The notes below the pieces were generated by a model. The model saw nothing but the letters and a program-made list of their open reading frames with translations. It searched no databases and was not told the DNA's origin. Source: Nocardioides sp. L-11A (GTDB lineage Bacteria > Actinomycetota > Actinomycetes > Propionibacteriales > Nocardioidaceae). From it: a stretch of DNA of 64,000 bases. Of the stretch, positions 24,080 through 31,563 are shown one piece after another; the stretch's first letter is position 1; every line of letters starts with the position of its first letter. Location: positions 310,001-374,000 of the forward strand of contig CP124680.1 of the NCBI GenBank assembly GCA_029961745.1. Reading direction: 5' to 3'. The translations under genes were made by a program, and so were the position numbers.

Positions 24080-24808
24080 GTGACGACCGACCCGCACGCC
24101 TGGCTGCTCTCCCTCGAGGGCGTCCCCTCCGGCTTCGCCGGCGCCCGCGACGGCATCGACGTGGTGCTCCGCGACCGGGGCCTGCGCCGGACCGGCCCGG
24201 AGCTGACCGCTGAGTCACTGCTGCGCGGGGCGCACGCCAGCGCGGTACTGGAGGGATCCGGGTCCACGCTGCCCGAGGTCCGCGCCGGGGAGGGCGACGA
24301 GATCGCCGGCGACGCCGTCCGCCTCGCCACCGAGCTCCTCGCGCTGATGCCCGTGCTGCGCCGCCAGCCGCTCCAGGCGCTCGCCCGGATGCACAGCCTC
24401 GCCGCGCGCGGCACCCTGCCCGACGAGCTGCTCGGCCGCCCGCGCGACGGTGAGTCCGCGTCCCGGCTGCGGGGGATCGCCGAGCTGGTCACCGCGCCGA
24501 CCGAGGCGCCCGCCCTCGCGGTCGCCGCCGTCGTCCACGCCGAGCTGGTCACGGCCGCGCCGTTCGGCTCGCACAACGGCATCGTGGCCCGCGCCGCCGA
24601 GCGACTGGTCGCCGCGACCCGCGGGGTGGACGAGAAGTCGCTCGTCGTACCCGAGGCCGCGCATCTCGCGCTCCGCCCTCAGTACGAGTCCAACCTGCGC
24701 GGCTGGGCGAGCGGCGGTCCCGCGGGCATGCACGCCTGGCTGCTGTACGCCGTCGAGGCGTGGTCGGCCGCCGCCGAGGCGAGCCCGCTGGTCCGCGCGG
24801 CCGAGTAG
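24080..24808 (+). CDS. Fic-fold-like protein with degenerate active-site motif
   Basis: 242 residues, mostly helical. A central region reads AAVVHAELVTAAPFGSHNGIVARAAERLVA, which lines up with the Fic motif HPFxDGNGRxxR: PF and NG are kept, but the catalytic His is Ala and the first Gly/Arg are changed. The upstream segment LRGAHASAVLEGSGSTLPEV resembles the Fic N-terminal part with its E-G-S/N element. Homologues in actinobacteria sit in the same place beside the HAD phosphatase and Ssd genes and are often annotated vaguely as 'oxidoreductase'. AMP transfer is unlikely with this motif, so the role is unknown. The GTG start is supported by a leaderless promoter. Confidence 0.55.
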   Translation: MTTDPHAWLLSLEGVPSGFAGARDGIDVVLRDRGLRRTGPELTAESLLRGAHASAVLEGSGSTLPEVRAGEGDEIAGDAVRLATELLALMPVLRRQPLQALARMHSLAARGTLPDELLGRPRDGESASRLRGIAELVTAPTEAPALAVAAVVHAELVTAAPFGSHNGIVARAAERLVAATRGVDEKSLVVPEAAHLALRPQYESNLRGWASGGPAGMHAWLLYAVEAWSAAAEASPLVRAAE

Positions 24809-24847
24809 ACGACACGCAGCGTGCCCGGCCTCGGGCAGACAAATGCA

Positions 24848-24883
24848 GGTGGCACCCGAGCCGTAGTCGTCTCGGGTGCCACC
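24848..24883. terminator. 13-bp perfect hairpin in the convergent gap 24809-25143
   Basis: GGTGGCACCCGAG (24848-24860) pairs exactly with CTCGGGTGCCACC (24871-24883) around a 10-nt loop. It lies 40 nt after the Fic-like gene and downstream of the convergent HAD gene. There is no long U-tract on either side (the minus strand continues TGCATTT). The rest of this 335-bp gap shows no convincing gene. Confidence 0.6.
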
Positions 24884-25143
24884 GCTGACACGTGAACCGT
24901 GGCTACCAGGCGTGCACCATCAACAGCTGCTCCGGAAGTCTTCCGAATGCAAGCGCCCAATTCAGAAGGGTAGATCGCCGCGTGGGTACCGGGATCACGT
25001 GTTGCTCTTGAGTTCTTGGTGTCCTTTGTACGCCGCCTCGGGGCCACCTTCAAGGGTTGTCTTTTCGCCGGGGACGGGGAACGCTGGCGGGTTGGGGGCA
25101 GGTTCTCCCGCGGCCCGGCCCGCGAGGTGGCGCAGGGCGTGGC

Positions 25144-25953
25144 TCAGGCGCCGAGCGAGCGGCGCCGGGTGCCGATCCACAGCGCGGCGCCGGCCGCGAC
25201 CACCCCGCCGACCGCGAGCGCCGCGAGGGTCGGTTTCGGCGGCGGCAGGTGCAGCCGCGACTGCAGCGCGACCGGCCGGGTGAACACCAGCACCGGCCAG
25301 CCGTTGCCCGCCGCGACCTTGCGCAGCTCCTTGTCGGGGTTGACCGCGTGGGGGTGGCCGACCGCCTCGAGCATCGGCACGTCGGTCACCGAGTCGGAGT
25401 AGCCGTAGGAGCCGGCGAGGTCGTAGCCCGCGGTCTCGGCCAGCGCCCGGATCGCGTTCGCCTTCTCCTCGGCGTAGGCGTAGTACTCGATCTCGCCGGT
25501 GTAGCGCCCGTCCTCCACCTTGAGCCGGGTCGCGATCACCCGGTCGGCACCGAGGAGGGCGCCGATCGGCTCGACGACCTCGCTGCCGGACGTGGAGACG
25601 ATGACCACGTCGCGGCCCGCGGCATGGTGCTCGTCGATGAGACGGACCGCCTCGTCGTACACGAGGGGGTCGACGACGTTGTGCAGGGTGTCCGCGACGA
25701 TCTCGCGGACCGTGGCGACGTCCCAGCCGGCGCACAGCTGCGACATGAACTGCCGCATCTTCTCGACCTGGTCATGGTCGGCGCCGCCGACCATGAAGAC
25801 GAACTGGGCGTACGCCGAGCGCAGCACGGCTCGCCGCGAGATCAGGCCCCCGGCCTGGAACGGCTTGCTGAAGGCCAGCACGCTCGACTTGGCGATGATC
25901 GTCTTGTCGAGGTCGAAGAACGCGGCGGTGGGCGGCGTACCCGCGGGAGCCAT
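25144..25953 (-). CDS. HAD-superfamily IB phosphatase (SerB1/CicA-like) with C-terminal membrane segment
   Basis: 269 residues. HAD motif I is FFDLDKTII (DxDxT), motif II DVVIVSTSGSEVVEPI, and the later acidic motif YGYSDSVTDVPMLEAVG. A hydrophobic C-terminal segment (LAALAVGGVVAAGAALWIG) followed by TRRRRSLGA suggests tail anchoring in the membrane. Family IB includes phosphoserine phosphatase-like enzymes; in mycobacteria the same gene (Rv3661 type) lies next to ssd, as here. The ATG at 25953 is chosen because TACGAT ends 7 nt upstream (leaderless); an ATG three codons further upstream overlaps that box. It diverges from the Tad locus. Substrate unknown. Confidence 0.8.
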   Translation of the reverse strand: MAPAGTPPTAAFFDLDKTIIAKSSVLAFSKPFQAGGLISRRAVLRSAYAQFVFMVGGADHDQVEKMRQFMSQLCAGWDVATVREIVADTLHNVVDPLVYDEAVRLIDEHHAAGRDVVIVSTSGSEVVEPIGALLGADRVIATRLKVEDGRYTGEIEYYAYAEEKANAIRALAETAGYDLAGSYGYSDSVTDVPMLEAVGHPHAVNPDKELRKVAAGNGWPVLVFTRPVALQSRLHLPPPKPTLAALAVGGVVAAGAALWIGTRRRSLGA

Positions 25954-25960
25954 GCCCTCC

Positions 25961-25966
25961 ATCGTA
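25961..25966 (-). promoter_or_regulatory. -10 box (TACGAT) of a leaderless promoter for the HAD phosphatase
   Basis: TACGAT on the minus strand ends 7 nt before the ATG at 25953, which decides this start over the one at 25962. Confidence 0.45.
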
Positions 25967-26096
25967 GGTGACCACGTCCGCCCCATCCGTCCCACCCGCT
26001 GCCGCTCGTCCTCCACAGGGGCCGTCGTCCCCAGGCGTTCCCACAGGCCCGCGCGGACGCCGCATGACGGCGTCGGTGGGCGGCGACAACCTGGTC

Positions 26097-27188
26097 ATGA
26101 ACCTCAACCGATCCGTCCGTTCCCCGCACTCCCGCTCCACGGACGTGCCTCCCCTGGTGGTGACCGCCGATGACGACCTGCTGGCCGAGCTGCTGCCGCT
26201 CGCCGCCGCCGCCGACGTGGCTCCGACGATCGCGCGCGACCCGCGGACCGCCCTGGTCACGTGGACCCGAGCGCCGGTCGTCCTCGTCGGCGCCGACCTG
26301 GCCACGGCGATGACCCAGGTGGCCCCCGAGACCCGGGCCCGGAGCTATGTCGTGTGTGCCCGACGCCCGCCCGACGAGCTGTTCCGGACCGCATTGGACC
26401 TCGGCGCCGAGAGCGTCATCGAGCTGGCGGGCTCCACCGACTGGCTGGTCGAGCTGCTCGCCGATCTCACCGAGCGTCAGCCCGGCCGTGCCCGGGTGAT
26501 CGGGGTGATCGGCGGCACCGGAGGTGCCGGAGCGACCACCTTCGCCTGCGCCCTGGGTCAGTGGGCGGCGCGCTCGGGCGACGCCGTCGTCCTCGACTGC
26601 GACCCGCAGGGCCCCGGCCTGGACCGGATGCTCGGGCTGGAGCGCTGCGAGGGCTTCCGCTGGGACGCGCTGTGCCAGACCACCGGGCGGCTGTCGGCGC
26701 GCTCGCTGCGTGAGGCACTGCCACGACGCGGGCGCCTCGGGGTGCTGTCCTGGTACGTCGACGGCCGCGCCCAGAGCCTGCAGGCGTTCGCGGTGCGCGA
26801 GGCGCTGTCGGCCGCCCGTCGCGGTCACCGGGTCGTGGTCGTCGATCTCCCCCGTTCGCCGGACCCGCTGGTCGACGAGGTCGCGGCGCGCTGCGACCAG
26901 CTGCTCGTCGTCACGGTCGGCAGCGTCGTCGGGGTCGCCGGCGCCGCGCGGATGCGCGCCCGGTTCGCCGACCACGCCGATCCGTGCATCGTGCTGCGGG
27001 GCGAGGCGTTCGCCGCCGAGGAGGTCGCGCGGACGGTCGGGCTGCCGGTCCGGGCGCAGATGCGCGACCAGCGGGGGCTTGCGGAGGCGGTCGACCTCGG
27101 CTTCGGGCCGCTGCGCTCCCTGCGCGGCCCGCTCGCCCGGGCGGCGGCGCGGGTGCTCGACGCGCCGGTCGCCGAGGCGGCGGCGTGA
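26097..27188 (+). CDS. ssd: Septum-site-determining-like / CpaE-like ATPase homologue of the Tad locus
   Basis: 363 residues. An N-terminal receiver-like domain (VVTADDDLLAELLPLAAAAD...VVCARRPPDELF) precedes a MinD/ParA-type domain at ~125: GVIGGTGGAGATTFACALG, VVLDCDPQGPGLDRMLGL, VVVVDLPRSPDPLVDEV. The Walker A loop has Ala where the invariant Lys is expected (GGAGATT), a known feature of the Ssd group (TIGR03815). ATP hydrolysis may therefore be weak or absent. It starts the pilus locus and overlaps tadA by 4 nt (GTGA). CpaE-like proteins localise the Tad secretion machine; Ssd has been tied to septum regulation in mycobacteria. The start may instead be the ATG at 26064, as neither has a strong Shine-Dalgarno. 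Confidence 0.82.
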   Translation: MNLNRSVRSPHSRSTDVPPLVVTADDDLLAELLPLAAAADVAPTIARDPRTALVTWTRAPVVLVGADLATAMTQVAPETRARSYVVCARRPPDELFRTALDLGAESVIELAGSTDWLVELLADLTERQPGRARVIGVIGGTGGAGATTFACALGQWAARSGDAVVLDCDPQGPGLDRMLGLERCEGFRWDALCQTTGRLSARSLREALPRRGRLGVLSWYVDGRAQSLQAFAVREALSAARRGHRVVVVDLPRSPDPLVDEVAARCDQLLVVTVGSVVGVAGAARMRARFADHADPCIVLRGEAFAAEEVARTVGLPVRAQMRDQRGLAEAVDLGFGPLRSLRGPLARAAARVLDAPVAEAAA

Positions 27189-28384
27189 CCTCGCCGGGCG
27201 GCACCTCCCCGGGCGGCACCTCCCCGGGCGACGTGTCGGTGCTGGTGGAGGAGGTCCGGGCCCGGTTGGCCCGCGAGCCGGGCGACCTCAGCCCGCACCG
27301 GGTGGCCCAGTCGCTGCGTCAGGCGGGCCGACCGGTCGGCGACGCGACGGTGCTCGCGGTCTACGAGGCGCTGCGCCGCGACGTGATCGGCGCCGGGCCC
27401 CTGGAGCCGCTGCTCGGCCTCGCCGGCGTCACCGACATCCTCGTCAACGGGCCGGGACCGGTCCGGATCGACCGCGGGGCCGGCGTGGAGACGACGCACG
27501 TCGTGCTGCCTTCGGAGGAGGCCTGCCGCCGGCTCGCCCAGCGGCTGGTGGCCAGTGGGGGCCGCCGGCTCGACGACGCGGCGCCCTGGGCCGACGTCCG
27601 GCTGCCCGACGGCACCCGCTGCCACGCGCTGCTCGCGCCGCTCGCCCAGCCCGGGACCGCGATCTCGCTGCGGGTCCCGCGCCGTGGTGGGTTCGGCCTG
27701 GCCGACCTGCACGCCGCCGGCGCGCTGGGCGACGCGGGGCTGGAGGTGGTGCGGCGGGTGGTGAACGCGCGCCTCGCGTTCCTCGTCACGGGCGGCACCG
27801 GCGGTGGGAAGACCACGCTGCTCGCCGCCCTCCTGGGCGCCGTCGACCCGGCCGAGCGGATCGTCGTCGTCGAGGATGCCGCCGAGCTGCGGCCCGCGCA
27901 TCCGCAGGTCGTCGCGCTCGAGGCCCGGCCCGCCAACCTGGAGGGGACGGGCGCGGTCTCGCTGCGCGACCTGGTGCGCCAGGCCCTGCGGATGCGGCCC
28001 GACCGACTGGTGGTCGGCGAGGTCCGCGACGCCGCCGTCGTCGACCTGCTCGCCGCGATGAACACCGGCCACGAGGGCGGCTGCGGCACGCTGCACGCGA
28101 ACTCCGCTGCCGACGTACCTGCGCGGGTCGAGGCGCTCGCCCTCGGCGCCGGTCTCGCCCGCGACGCCGCCCACAGCCAGCTCGTCGCCGGCCTCGACGT
28201 CCTCCTCCACGTCCGGCGCGACCGGGACAGCGGCCGTCGACGCCTGGGCGAGGTCGCCGTCGTGGTGCGCGGCTCCGACGGGCTGGCCCACACCGAGGTC
28301 GCGGTCTCCTTCGACGCCGCCGGTACGCCGACCGGCGGGCCGGGCGCCGACCGGCTGCGCGACCTGCTGGACGGGCGGAGGTGA
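27185..28384 (+). CDS. tadA: TadA/CpaF secretion ATPase
   Basis: 399 residues. A type II/IV secretion ATPase: N-terminal helical domain (LSPHRVAQSLRQAG), VTDILVNGPGPVRIDRG, Walker A FLVTGGTGGGKTTLLAALLG (~200-219), Asp box (IVVVEDAAELRP), Walker B (RPDRLVVGEVRDAAVVDLL) and His box (NTGHEGGCGTLHANSA). It powers assembly of Flp-type pili at the inner face of the membrane. The GTG at 27185 overlaps the ssd stop. The first 15 residues are a triple TSPGG/D repeat encoded by a near-perfect 15-bp tandem repeat (27189-27233), absent from typical family members, so the N-terminus may be variable. Confidence 0.93.
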   Translation: MTSPGGTSPGGTSPGDVSVLVEEVRARLAREPGDLSPHRVAQSLRQAGRPVGDATVLAVYEALRRDVIGAGPLEPLLGLAGVTDILVNGPGPVRIDRGAGVETTHVVLPSEEACRRLAQRLVASGGRRLDDAAPWADVRLPDGTRCHALLAPLAQPGTAISLRVPRRGGFGLADLHAAGALGDAGLEVVRRVVNARLAFLVTGGTGGGKTTLLAALLGAVDPAERIVVVEDAAELRPAHPQVVALEARPANLEGTGAVSLRDLVRQALRMRPDRLVVGEVRDAAVVDLLAAMNTGHEGGCGTLHANSAADVPARVEALALGAGLARDAAHSQLVAGLDVLLHVRRDRDSGRRRLGEVAVVVRGSDGLAHTEVAVSFDAAGTPTGGPGADRLRDLLDGRR

Positions 28385-28388
28385 GGAC

Positions 28389-29225
28389 GTGACCGGGATC
28401 GTCCTGACGCTCGTCGTCGCCGCGGGCGTGGTGCTGCTCCGCCCCGCCCCGGCGCGCCTCGCCGGTGTGTTCGCCGGCGTGCTCCCCGAGGCCGCCGACC
28501 GCGGTGACGCCCGCAGCAGCAGCGCCCCCGCGACGACGGGTGCCCGCCGCCTCCTGCTGACCGGCGCCGCGGCGGCCGCGGTGGCGATCCTGGCCCCACG
28601 CTCGCTGCCGGGCGTGATGCTCCCGCTCCTGGCGATCGCCGTCGGTGCCGCCGTCGTCCGGGCGCTGGCCGCGCGGCGTCGTGACCGTGCCGCGGCCGAG
28701 GTGCGCCGTCGGGTGATCGACCTCTGCGACGCGTTGCGCGGCGAGCTCGCGGCCGGCCAGACGGCGACCGGGGCGCTCGACCGGGCCGCGGCAGAGTGGC
28801 CGCTGGTCGCACCCGCCGCCCGGGCCGCCCTCACCGGCGGCGACGTGGCGGCCGTGCTGCGCTCGCTGGCGGCCACGCCCGGAGCCGACGCCCTGCGCGT
28901 GGTCGCCGCCGCCTGGCAGGTGGCGCACCGCACCGGACACGGCCTCGCCGACACCCTCGGCCGGGTCGCCGCGGACCTGCGTGCTGCCGAGCGGACCCGC
29001 CGGGTGGTCGGCGGCGAGCTCGCCTCGGCGCGCGCCACGGCTCGGCTGCTCGCGGCCCTCCCGGTCCTGGCCCTGGTCCTGGGATCCGGGGCCGGGGGCG
29101 ACCCTCTTCGGTTCCTGCTCGGCCACCCCGCGGGACTGCTCTGCCTCGCGGGGGGCCTGGCGGCCGGGTATGCCGGGCTGGCCTGGATCGAGGCGCTCGC
29201 CCGCGACGTCGACCGCCATGGCTGA
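28389..29225 (+). CDS. tadB: TadB-like inner-membrane pilus assembly protein
   Basis: 278 residues with a hydrophobic N-terminal pair of helices, a cytoplasmic T2SSF-type domain (VIDLCDALRGELAAGQTATGAL...VAHRTGHGLADTLGRVAADL) and two C-terminal helices (ARLLAALPVLALVLGSGAG; LLCLAGGLAAGYAGLAWI). The pattern 'DALRGEL..G......AL' and 'GLADTL..VA..LR' is the TadB/C F-domain. It forms the membrane platform with TadC. The GTG start is 4 nt after the tadA stop region, and the C-terminus overlaps tadC by 8 nt. Confidence 0.85.
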   Translation: MTGIVLTLVVAAGVVLLRPAPARLAGVFAGVLPEAADRGDARSSSAPATTGARRLLLTGAAAAAVAILAPRSLPGVMLPLLAIAVGAAVVRALAARRRDRAAAEVRRRVIDLCDALRGELAAGQTATGALDRAAAEWPLVAPAARAALTGGDVAAVLRSLAATPGADALRVVAAAWQVAHRTGHGLADTLGRVAADLRAAERTRRVVGGELASARATARLLAALPVLALVLGSGAGGDPLRFLLGHPAGLLCLAGGLAAGYAGLAWIEALARDVDRHG

Positions 29226-29943
29226 CGCCCAGCTCGTGGCGCTCCTGGTCGCCGCCGCCCTGCTCCTCGGCCCCTCGCCCCGCCGGGGCCGGACCGGTCG
29301 AGCCGACGCCCCGGAGACGTCCCCGCAGGACGACGGGGACGGGCTGCTGCGGCGCGGGCGACTCCTGTGGGCACTGCTCGCGGGCGGCGGGACCGCCGTC
29401 CTGGTCGGCGGCCCGCTCGCCGTCCCCGCCGGTGCTGCTGCCGCCGCCGTCGTCGCCACGACCGCCGCCCGGCTCGAGCCGCGCGCCCGCCGCCGACGGC
29501 GCGAGGAGGTGCGACGGGACCTGCCGCACGTCGTCACCCTGCTCGCCGCGGCGCTCCGCGCCGGGCAGGCGCCGGCCGAGGCGATCGAGCTGGTCTGTCG
29601 GGCCCTGCCCGGCGCGGCCGCCGGTCGGCTGACCGGGGTCGCGGCACGGCTCCGTCTCGGGGGAGACGCGGCGGCGACCTGGACCCGGCTGGCCGACGAC
29701 CCCGACCTCGGCCCGCTCGGCCGTACCCTGGCCCGGGCACATCGGACCGGCGCGCCGGTGGTGGCCGCCGTCGAGGGCCTCGCCGACGAGCTCGGGTCCC
29801 GCGCCCGGGCGGAGGTCGAGGATCGCGCTCGCGCGGTCGGGGTCCGGGCCGCCGTGCCGCTGGGCGTGTGCCTGCTGCCGTCCTTCCTGCTCCTGGGCAT
29901 CGTCCCGCTGGCGGTGTCGCTCGCGGGCAGCATCGTGGGCTGA
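29218..29943 (+). CDS. tadC: TadC-like inner-membrane pilus assembly protein
   Basis: 241 residues. It has an N-terminal helix, then LLWALLAGGGTAVLVGGPLA, the cytoplasmic F-domain (RRDLPHVVTLLAAALRAGQAPAEAI...LARAHRTGAPVVAAVEGLADEL) and a final hydrophobic segment (AVPLGVCLLPSFLLLGIVPLAVSLAGSI). This is the second T2SSF-type component of the Tad platform. The ATG at 29218 lies inside the end of tadB, implying coupled translation. A 199-nt gap without clear genes separates it from the pilin gene. Confidence 0.85.
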   Translation: MADAQLVALLVAAALLLGPSPRRGRTGRADAPETSPQDDGDGLLRRGRLLWALLAGGGTAVLVGGPLAVPAGAAAAAVVATTAARLEPRARRRRREEVRRDLPHVVTLLAAALRAGQAPAEAIELVCRALPGAAAGRLTGVAARLRLGGDAAATWTRLADDPDLGPLGRTLARAHRTGAPVVAAVEGLADELGSRARAEVEDRARAVGVRAAVPLGVCLLPSFLLLGIVPLAVSLAGSIVG

Positions 29944-30142
29944 GGCAGCGGCCGGGCCGATGCGCGGCGACTCGGATCAGCAGCCCCTCGCGTCACAGCG
30001 GGATCCGTCGATCGTCCCCAGGGCTCGTTCGGGCGGGGTGTCGTCCACAGGCCCGACGGCGCCGGGCGCCCGCCGCCGCCCGGGCCGCGCACGATCGGGT
30101 CCGACAGCCGCATCGGGCGGCTGCAGACGAACGGAGATCACC

Positions 30143-30367
30143 GTGGCACCGTCCCCCTTCCGTCCCGCCGCCTCCCGCGGCGCCGGTCGGCCGTCCCCGG
30201 CCGGCGCTGCCGACCAGCGTGGCGTCACCACCGCGGAGTACGCCGTCGCGACCGCCGCCGGAGCCGGCTTCGCGGGCCTGCTCTACAAGCTGCTCAGCGG
30301 CGGCTTCGGCGACAAGCTGATCAAGACCCTGTTCGACCATGTCCTGGGTCTGCTCGGACTGGGGTGA
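30143..30367 (+). CDS. DUF4244-type Flp pilin-like subunit
   Basis: 74 residues. After a basic/Pro-rich leader (APSPFRPAASRGAGRPSP) comes DQRGVTTAEYAVATAAGAGF, a Flp-type prepilin motif: cleavage after Gly, then a Glu at +5 and a hydrophobic helix. The remainder (LLYKLLSGGFGDKLIKTLF) is short, as in Flp pilins. GGAG at 30132-30135 lies 7 nt before the GTG start. It should be cleaved by a prepilin peptidase, not present in this window, and polymerised by TadA/B/C. The 3' end overlaps the TadE-like frame. Confidence 0.75.
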   Translation: MAPSPFRPAASRGAGRPSPAGAADQRGVTTAEYAVATAAGAGFAGLLYKLLSGGFGDKLIKTLFDHVLGLLGLG

Positions 30368-30782
30368 CCGCCCGCGCGGCGCCTGTCGCCTGCTCCACCC
30401 CCGCCGCCACCGGCGTCTCCGCCGCGCGGAGCGGGGCGCGGTGACGGCCGAGCTGGCGCTGGCGCTGCCCCTGCTGCTGACCCTGACCGCCGGTCTCGTG
30501 TGGCTGCTCGCGGTGGCGATCGCCCAGGTCCGCACCGTCGACGCCGCTCGGGAGGCGGCCCGGGCGGTGGCCCGCGGCGACGACTCCGGAGTCGCCCTCG
30601 AGCTCGGCGCGCGGGTGGCTCCCGACGGCGTCCGGCTCTCCGTCCGTCACGACGGCGACCGGATCGTCGTCCGGGCCCGCGGCCGGATCAGCGGCCCCGG
30701 CGGGCTGTTCGGCGCGCTTCCCGGTGCGACCGTCGAGGCCGAGGCCGTCGCGCTCGCCGAGGAGGGGGGTGCGAGTCCGTGA
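30339..30782 (+). CDS. TadE-like pseudopilin
   Basis: 147 residues as drawn. The key part is RAERGAVTAELALALPLLLT followed by LTAGLVWLLAVAIAQVRTVDAAREAARAVARGD, the TadE-like motif: basic leader, G/A cleavage site, Glu at +5, one helix and an 'AAREAAR' turn. The C-terminal ~70 residues are a soluble beta-rich domain. The start is uncertain. The ATG at 30339 lies inside the pilin gene and gives a 34-residue basic leader; a GTG at 30441 would remove the leader entirely and is less likely. It is coupled to the next gene by GTGA. Confidence 0.72.
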   Translation: MSWVCSDWGDRPRGACRLLHPRRHRRLRRAERGAVTAELALALPLLLTLTAGLVWLLAVAIAQVRTVDAAREAARAVARGDDSGVALELGARVAPDGVRLSVRHDGDRIVVRARGRISGPGGLFGALPGATVEAEAVALAEEGGASP

Positions 30783-31153
30783 CCATGCCCGACGACCGCG
30801 GCGCCGCCACCGTCCTCGCCCTGGCGATGGCGGGCGTCCTGCTCCTCGTCGGCGCGGCCGCCGGGGTGGTCGGCGCGATCGTCGTGGCGCAACGCCGGGC
30901 CCAGGCCGCGGCCGACCTGACGGCCCTCGCGGCGGCCGCCTCGCTGGCGGGGCGTGGCGGCCACCCCGGCCGTGATCCGTGCGTGAGCGCTGTCGGCGTC
31001 GCCGACGACAACGGCGCCGAGCTCGTGTCGTGCCGGGTGAGCGGGCGGGAGGTGCGGGTCGAGGTCCGGGTCCCGGGCCCGCGCTGGCTCGGACAGGACC
31101 AGGACCTCATCGCCGCCGCGCGAGCCGGTCCGGCCCTGCCCCGGCCGCCGTGA
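30779..31153 (+). CDS. TadE/TadG-like protein of the helicase/secretion neighbourhood (Rv3654c-like)
   Basis: 124 residues. It begins MPDDRGAATVLALAMAGVLL, a short leader plus hydrophobic helix, then VVAQRRAQAAADLTALAAAA, the typical 'A..AADLAALAAA' of TadG/Rv3654c proteins. Two Cys in the soluble part (DPCVSAVG...ELVSCRV) could form a disulfide. The GTG at 30779 overlaps the TadE stop; an ATG two codons later is equally possible. It is the last gene of the Tad locus, followed by a 10-bp tandem repeat. Family TIGR03816 was defined from exactly this gene order. Confidence 0.78.
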   Translation: MTMPDDRGAATVLALAMAGVLLLVGAAAGVVGAIVVAQRRAQAAADLTALAAAASLAGRGGHPGRDPCVSAVGVADDNGAELVSCRVSGREVRVEVRVPGPRWLGQDQDLIAAARAGPALPRPP

Positions 31154-31160
31154 CCCGCCG

Positions 31161-31210
31161 CACCCGCCGTCACCCGCCGTCGCCCGCCGTCGCCCGCCGT
31201 CGCCCGGCGT
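31161..31210. repeat. 10-bp tandem repeat, five units
   Basis: Units CACCCGCCGT x2, CGCCCGCCGT x2 and CGCCCGGCGT follow directly after the Tad locus. The array lies in the short gap between this locus and the convergent small membrane-protein gene. It is a slippage-prone simple repeat with no coding role visible. Confidence 0.8.
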
Positions 31211-31242
31211 GACCGGAGTGATGGGCGTGGTCGGCCCTCAGC

Positions 31243-31551
31243 TCACTCGTCGTCGGAGAGCTCGCCGCGCCGTCGGTCGAGCTCGACCTGATCGAGCTTC
31301 TCGGAGAGCTCGGCGAGCCGCTTCTGCTCCTTGCGGCGCTTCCAGCTCTGCTTGGTGCCCGCCTTCATCATCCACAGACCCGCCACCGAGAGGAGGGTGG
31401 AGACCGCGCCCCAGAGCACGAGCGTGCCGGGCGCGACGTCCCAGTTCATGATCTCGGCGGACCGGTGCGTGTAGTCGATGCTCGCGCCGAAGAAGCTGAG
31501 CACGAGTCCGAGGACGCCGACGACCAGCAGGACCAGTCCGAGCAGCAGCAT
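31243..31551 (-). CDS. Small two-helix membrane protein, unknown function
   Basis: 102 residues. Two hydrophobic helices (LLLGLVLLVVGVLGLVLSFF and VLWGAVSTLLSVAGLWMM) are separated by a loop with SIDYTHRSAEIMNWDVAP. The C-terminal third is highly charged and helical (KQSWKRRKEQKRLAELSEKL), probably a coiled coil in the cytoplasm. The start ATG lies 6 nt after TAGCCT, whose TAG is also the stop of the helicase gene. It can therefore be transcribed on its own. No recognised family; homologues follow the helicase gene in related genomes by my recollection. Confidence 0.65.
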   Translation of the reverse strand: MLLLGLVLLVVGVLGLVLSFFGASIDYTHRSAEIMNWDVAPGTLVLWGAVSTLLSVAGLWMMKAGTKQSWKRRKEQKRLAELSEKLDQVELDRRRGELSDDE

Positions 31552-31557
31552 GGCGGC

Positions 31558-31563
31558 AGGCTA
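31558..31563 (-). promoter_or_regulatory. -10 box (TAGCCT) overlapping the helicase stop codon
   Basis: TAGCCT on the minus strand lies 6 nt before the ATG at 31551 and shares its TAG with the end of the helicase gene at 31561, giving a leaderless start for the small membrane protein. Confidence 0.45.

Noticed and set aside
25016..25402. Plus-strand frame in the convergent gap after the Fic-like gene
   Set aside because: Most of it is antisense to the end of the HAD gene and its composition is typical of shadow frames.
30364..30444. 26-codon GTG frame between the pilin and TadE-like genes
   Set aside because: It has no ribosome-binding site of its own and no family resemblance; the TadE frame covers the region better.
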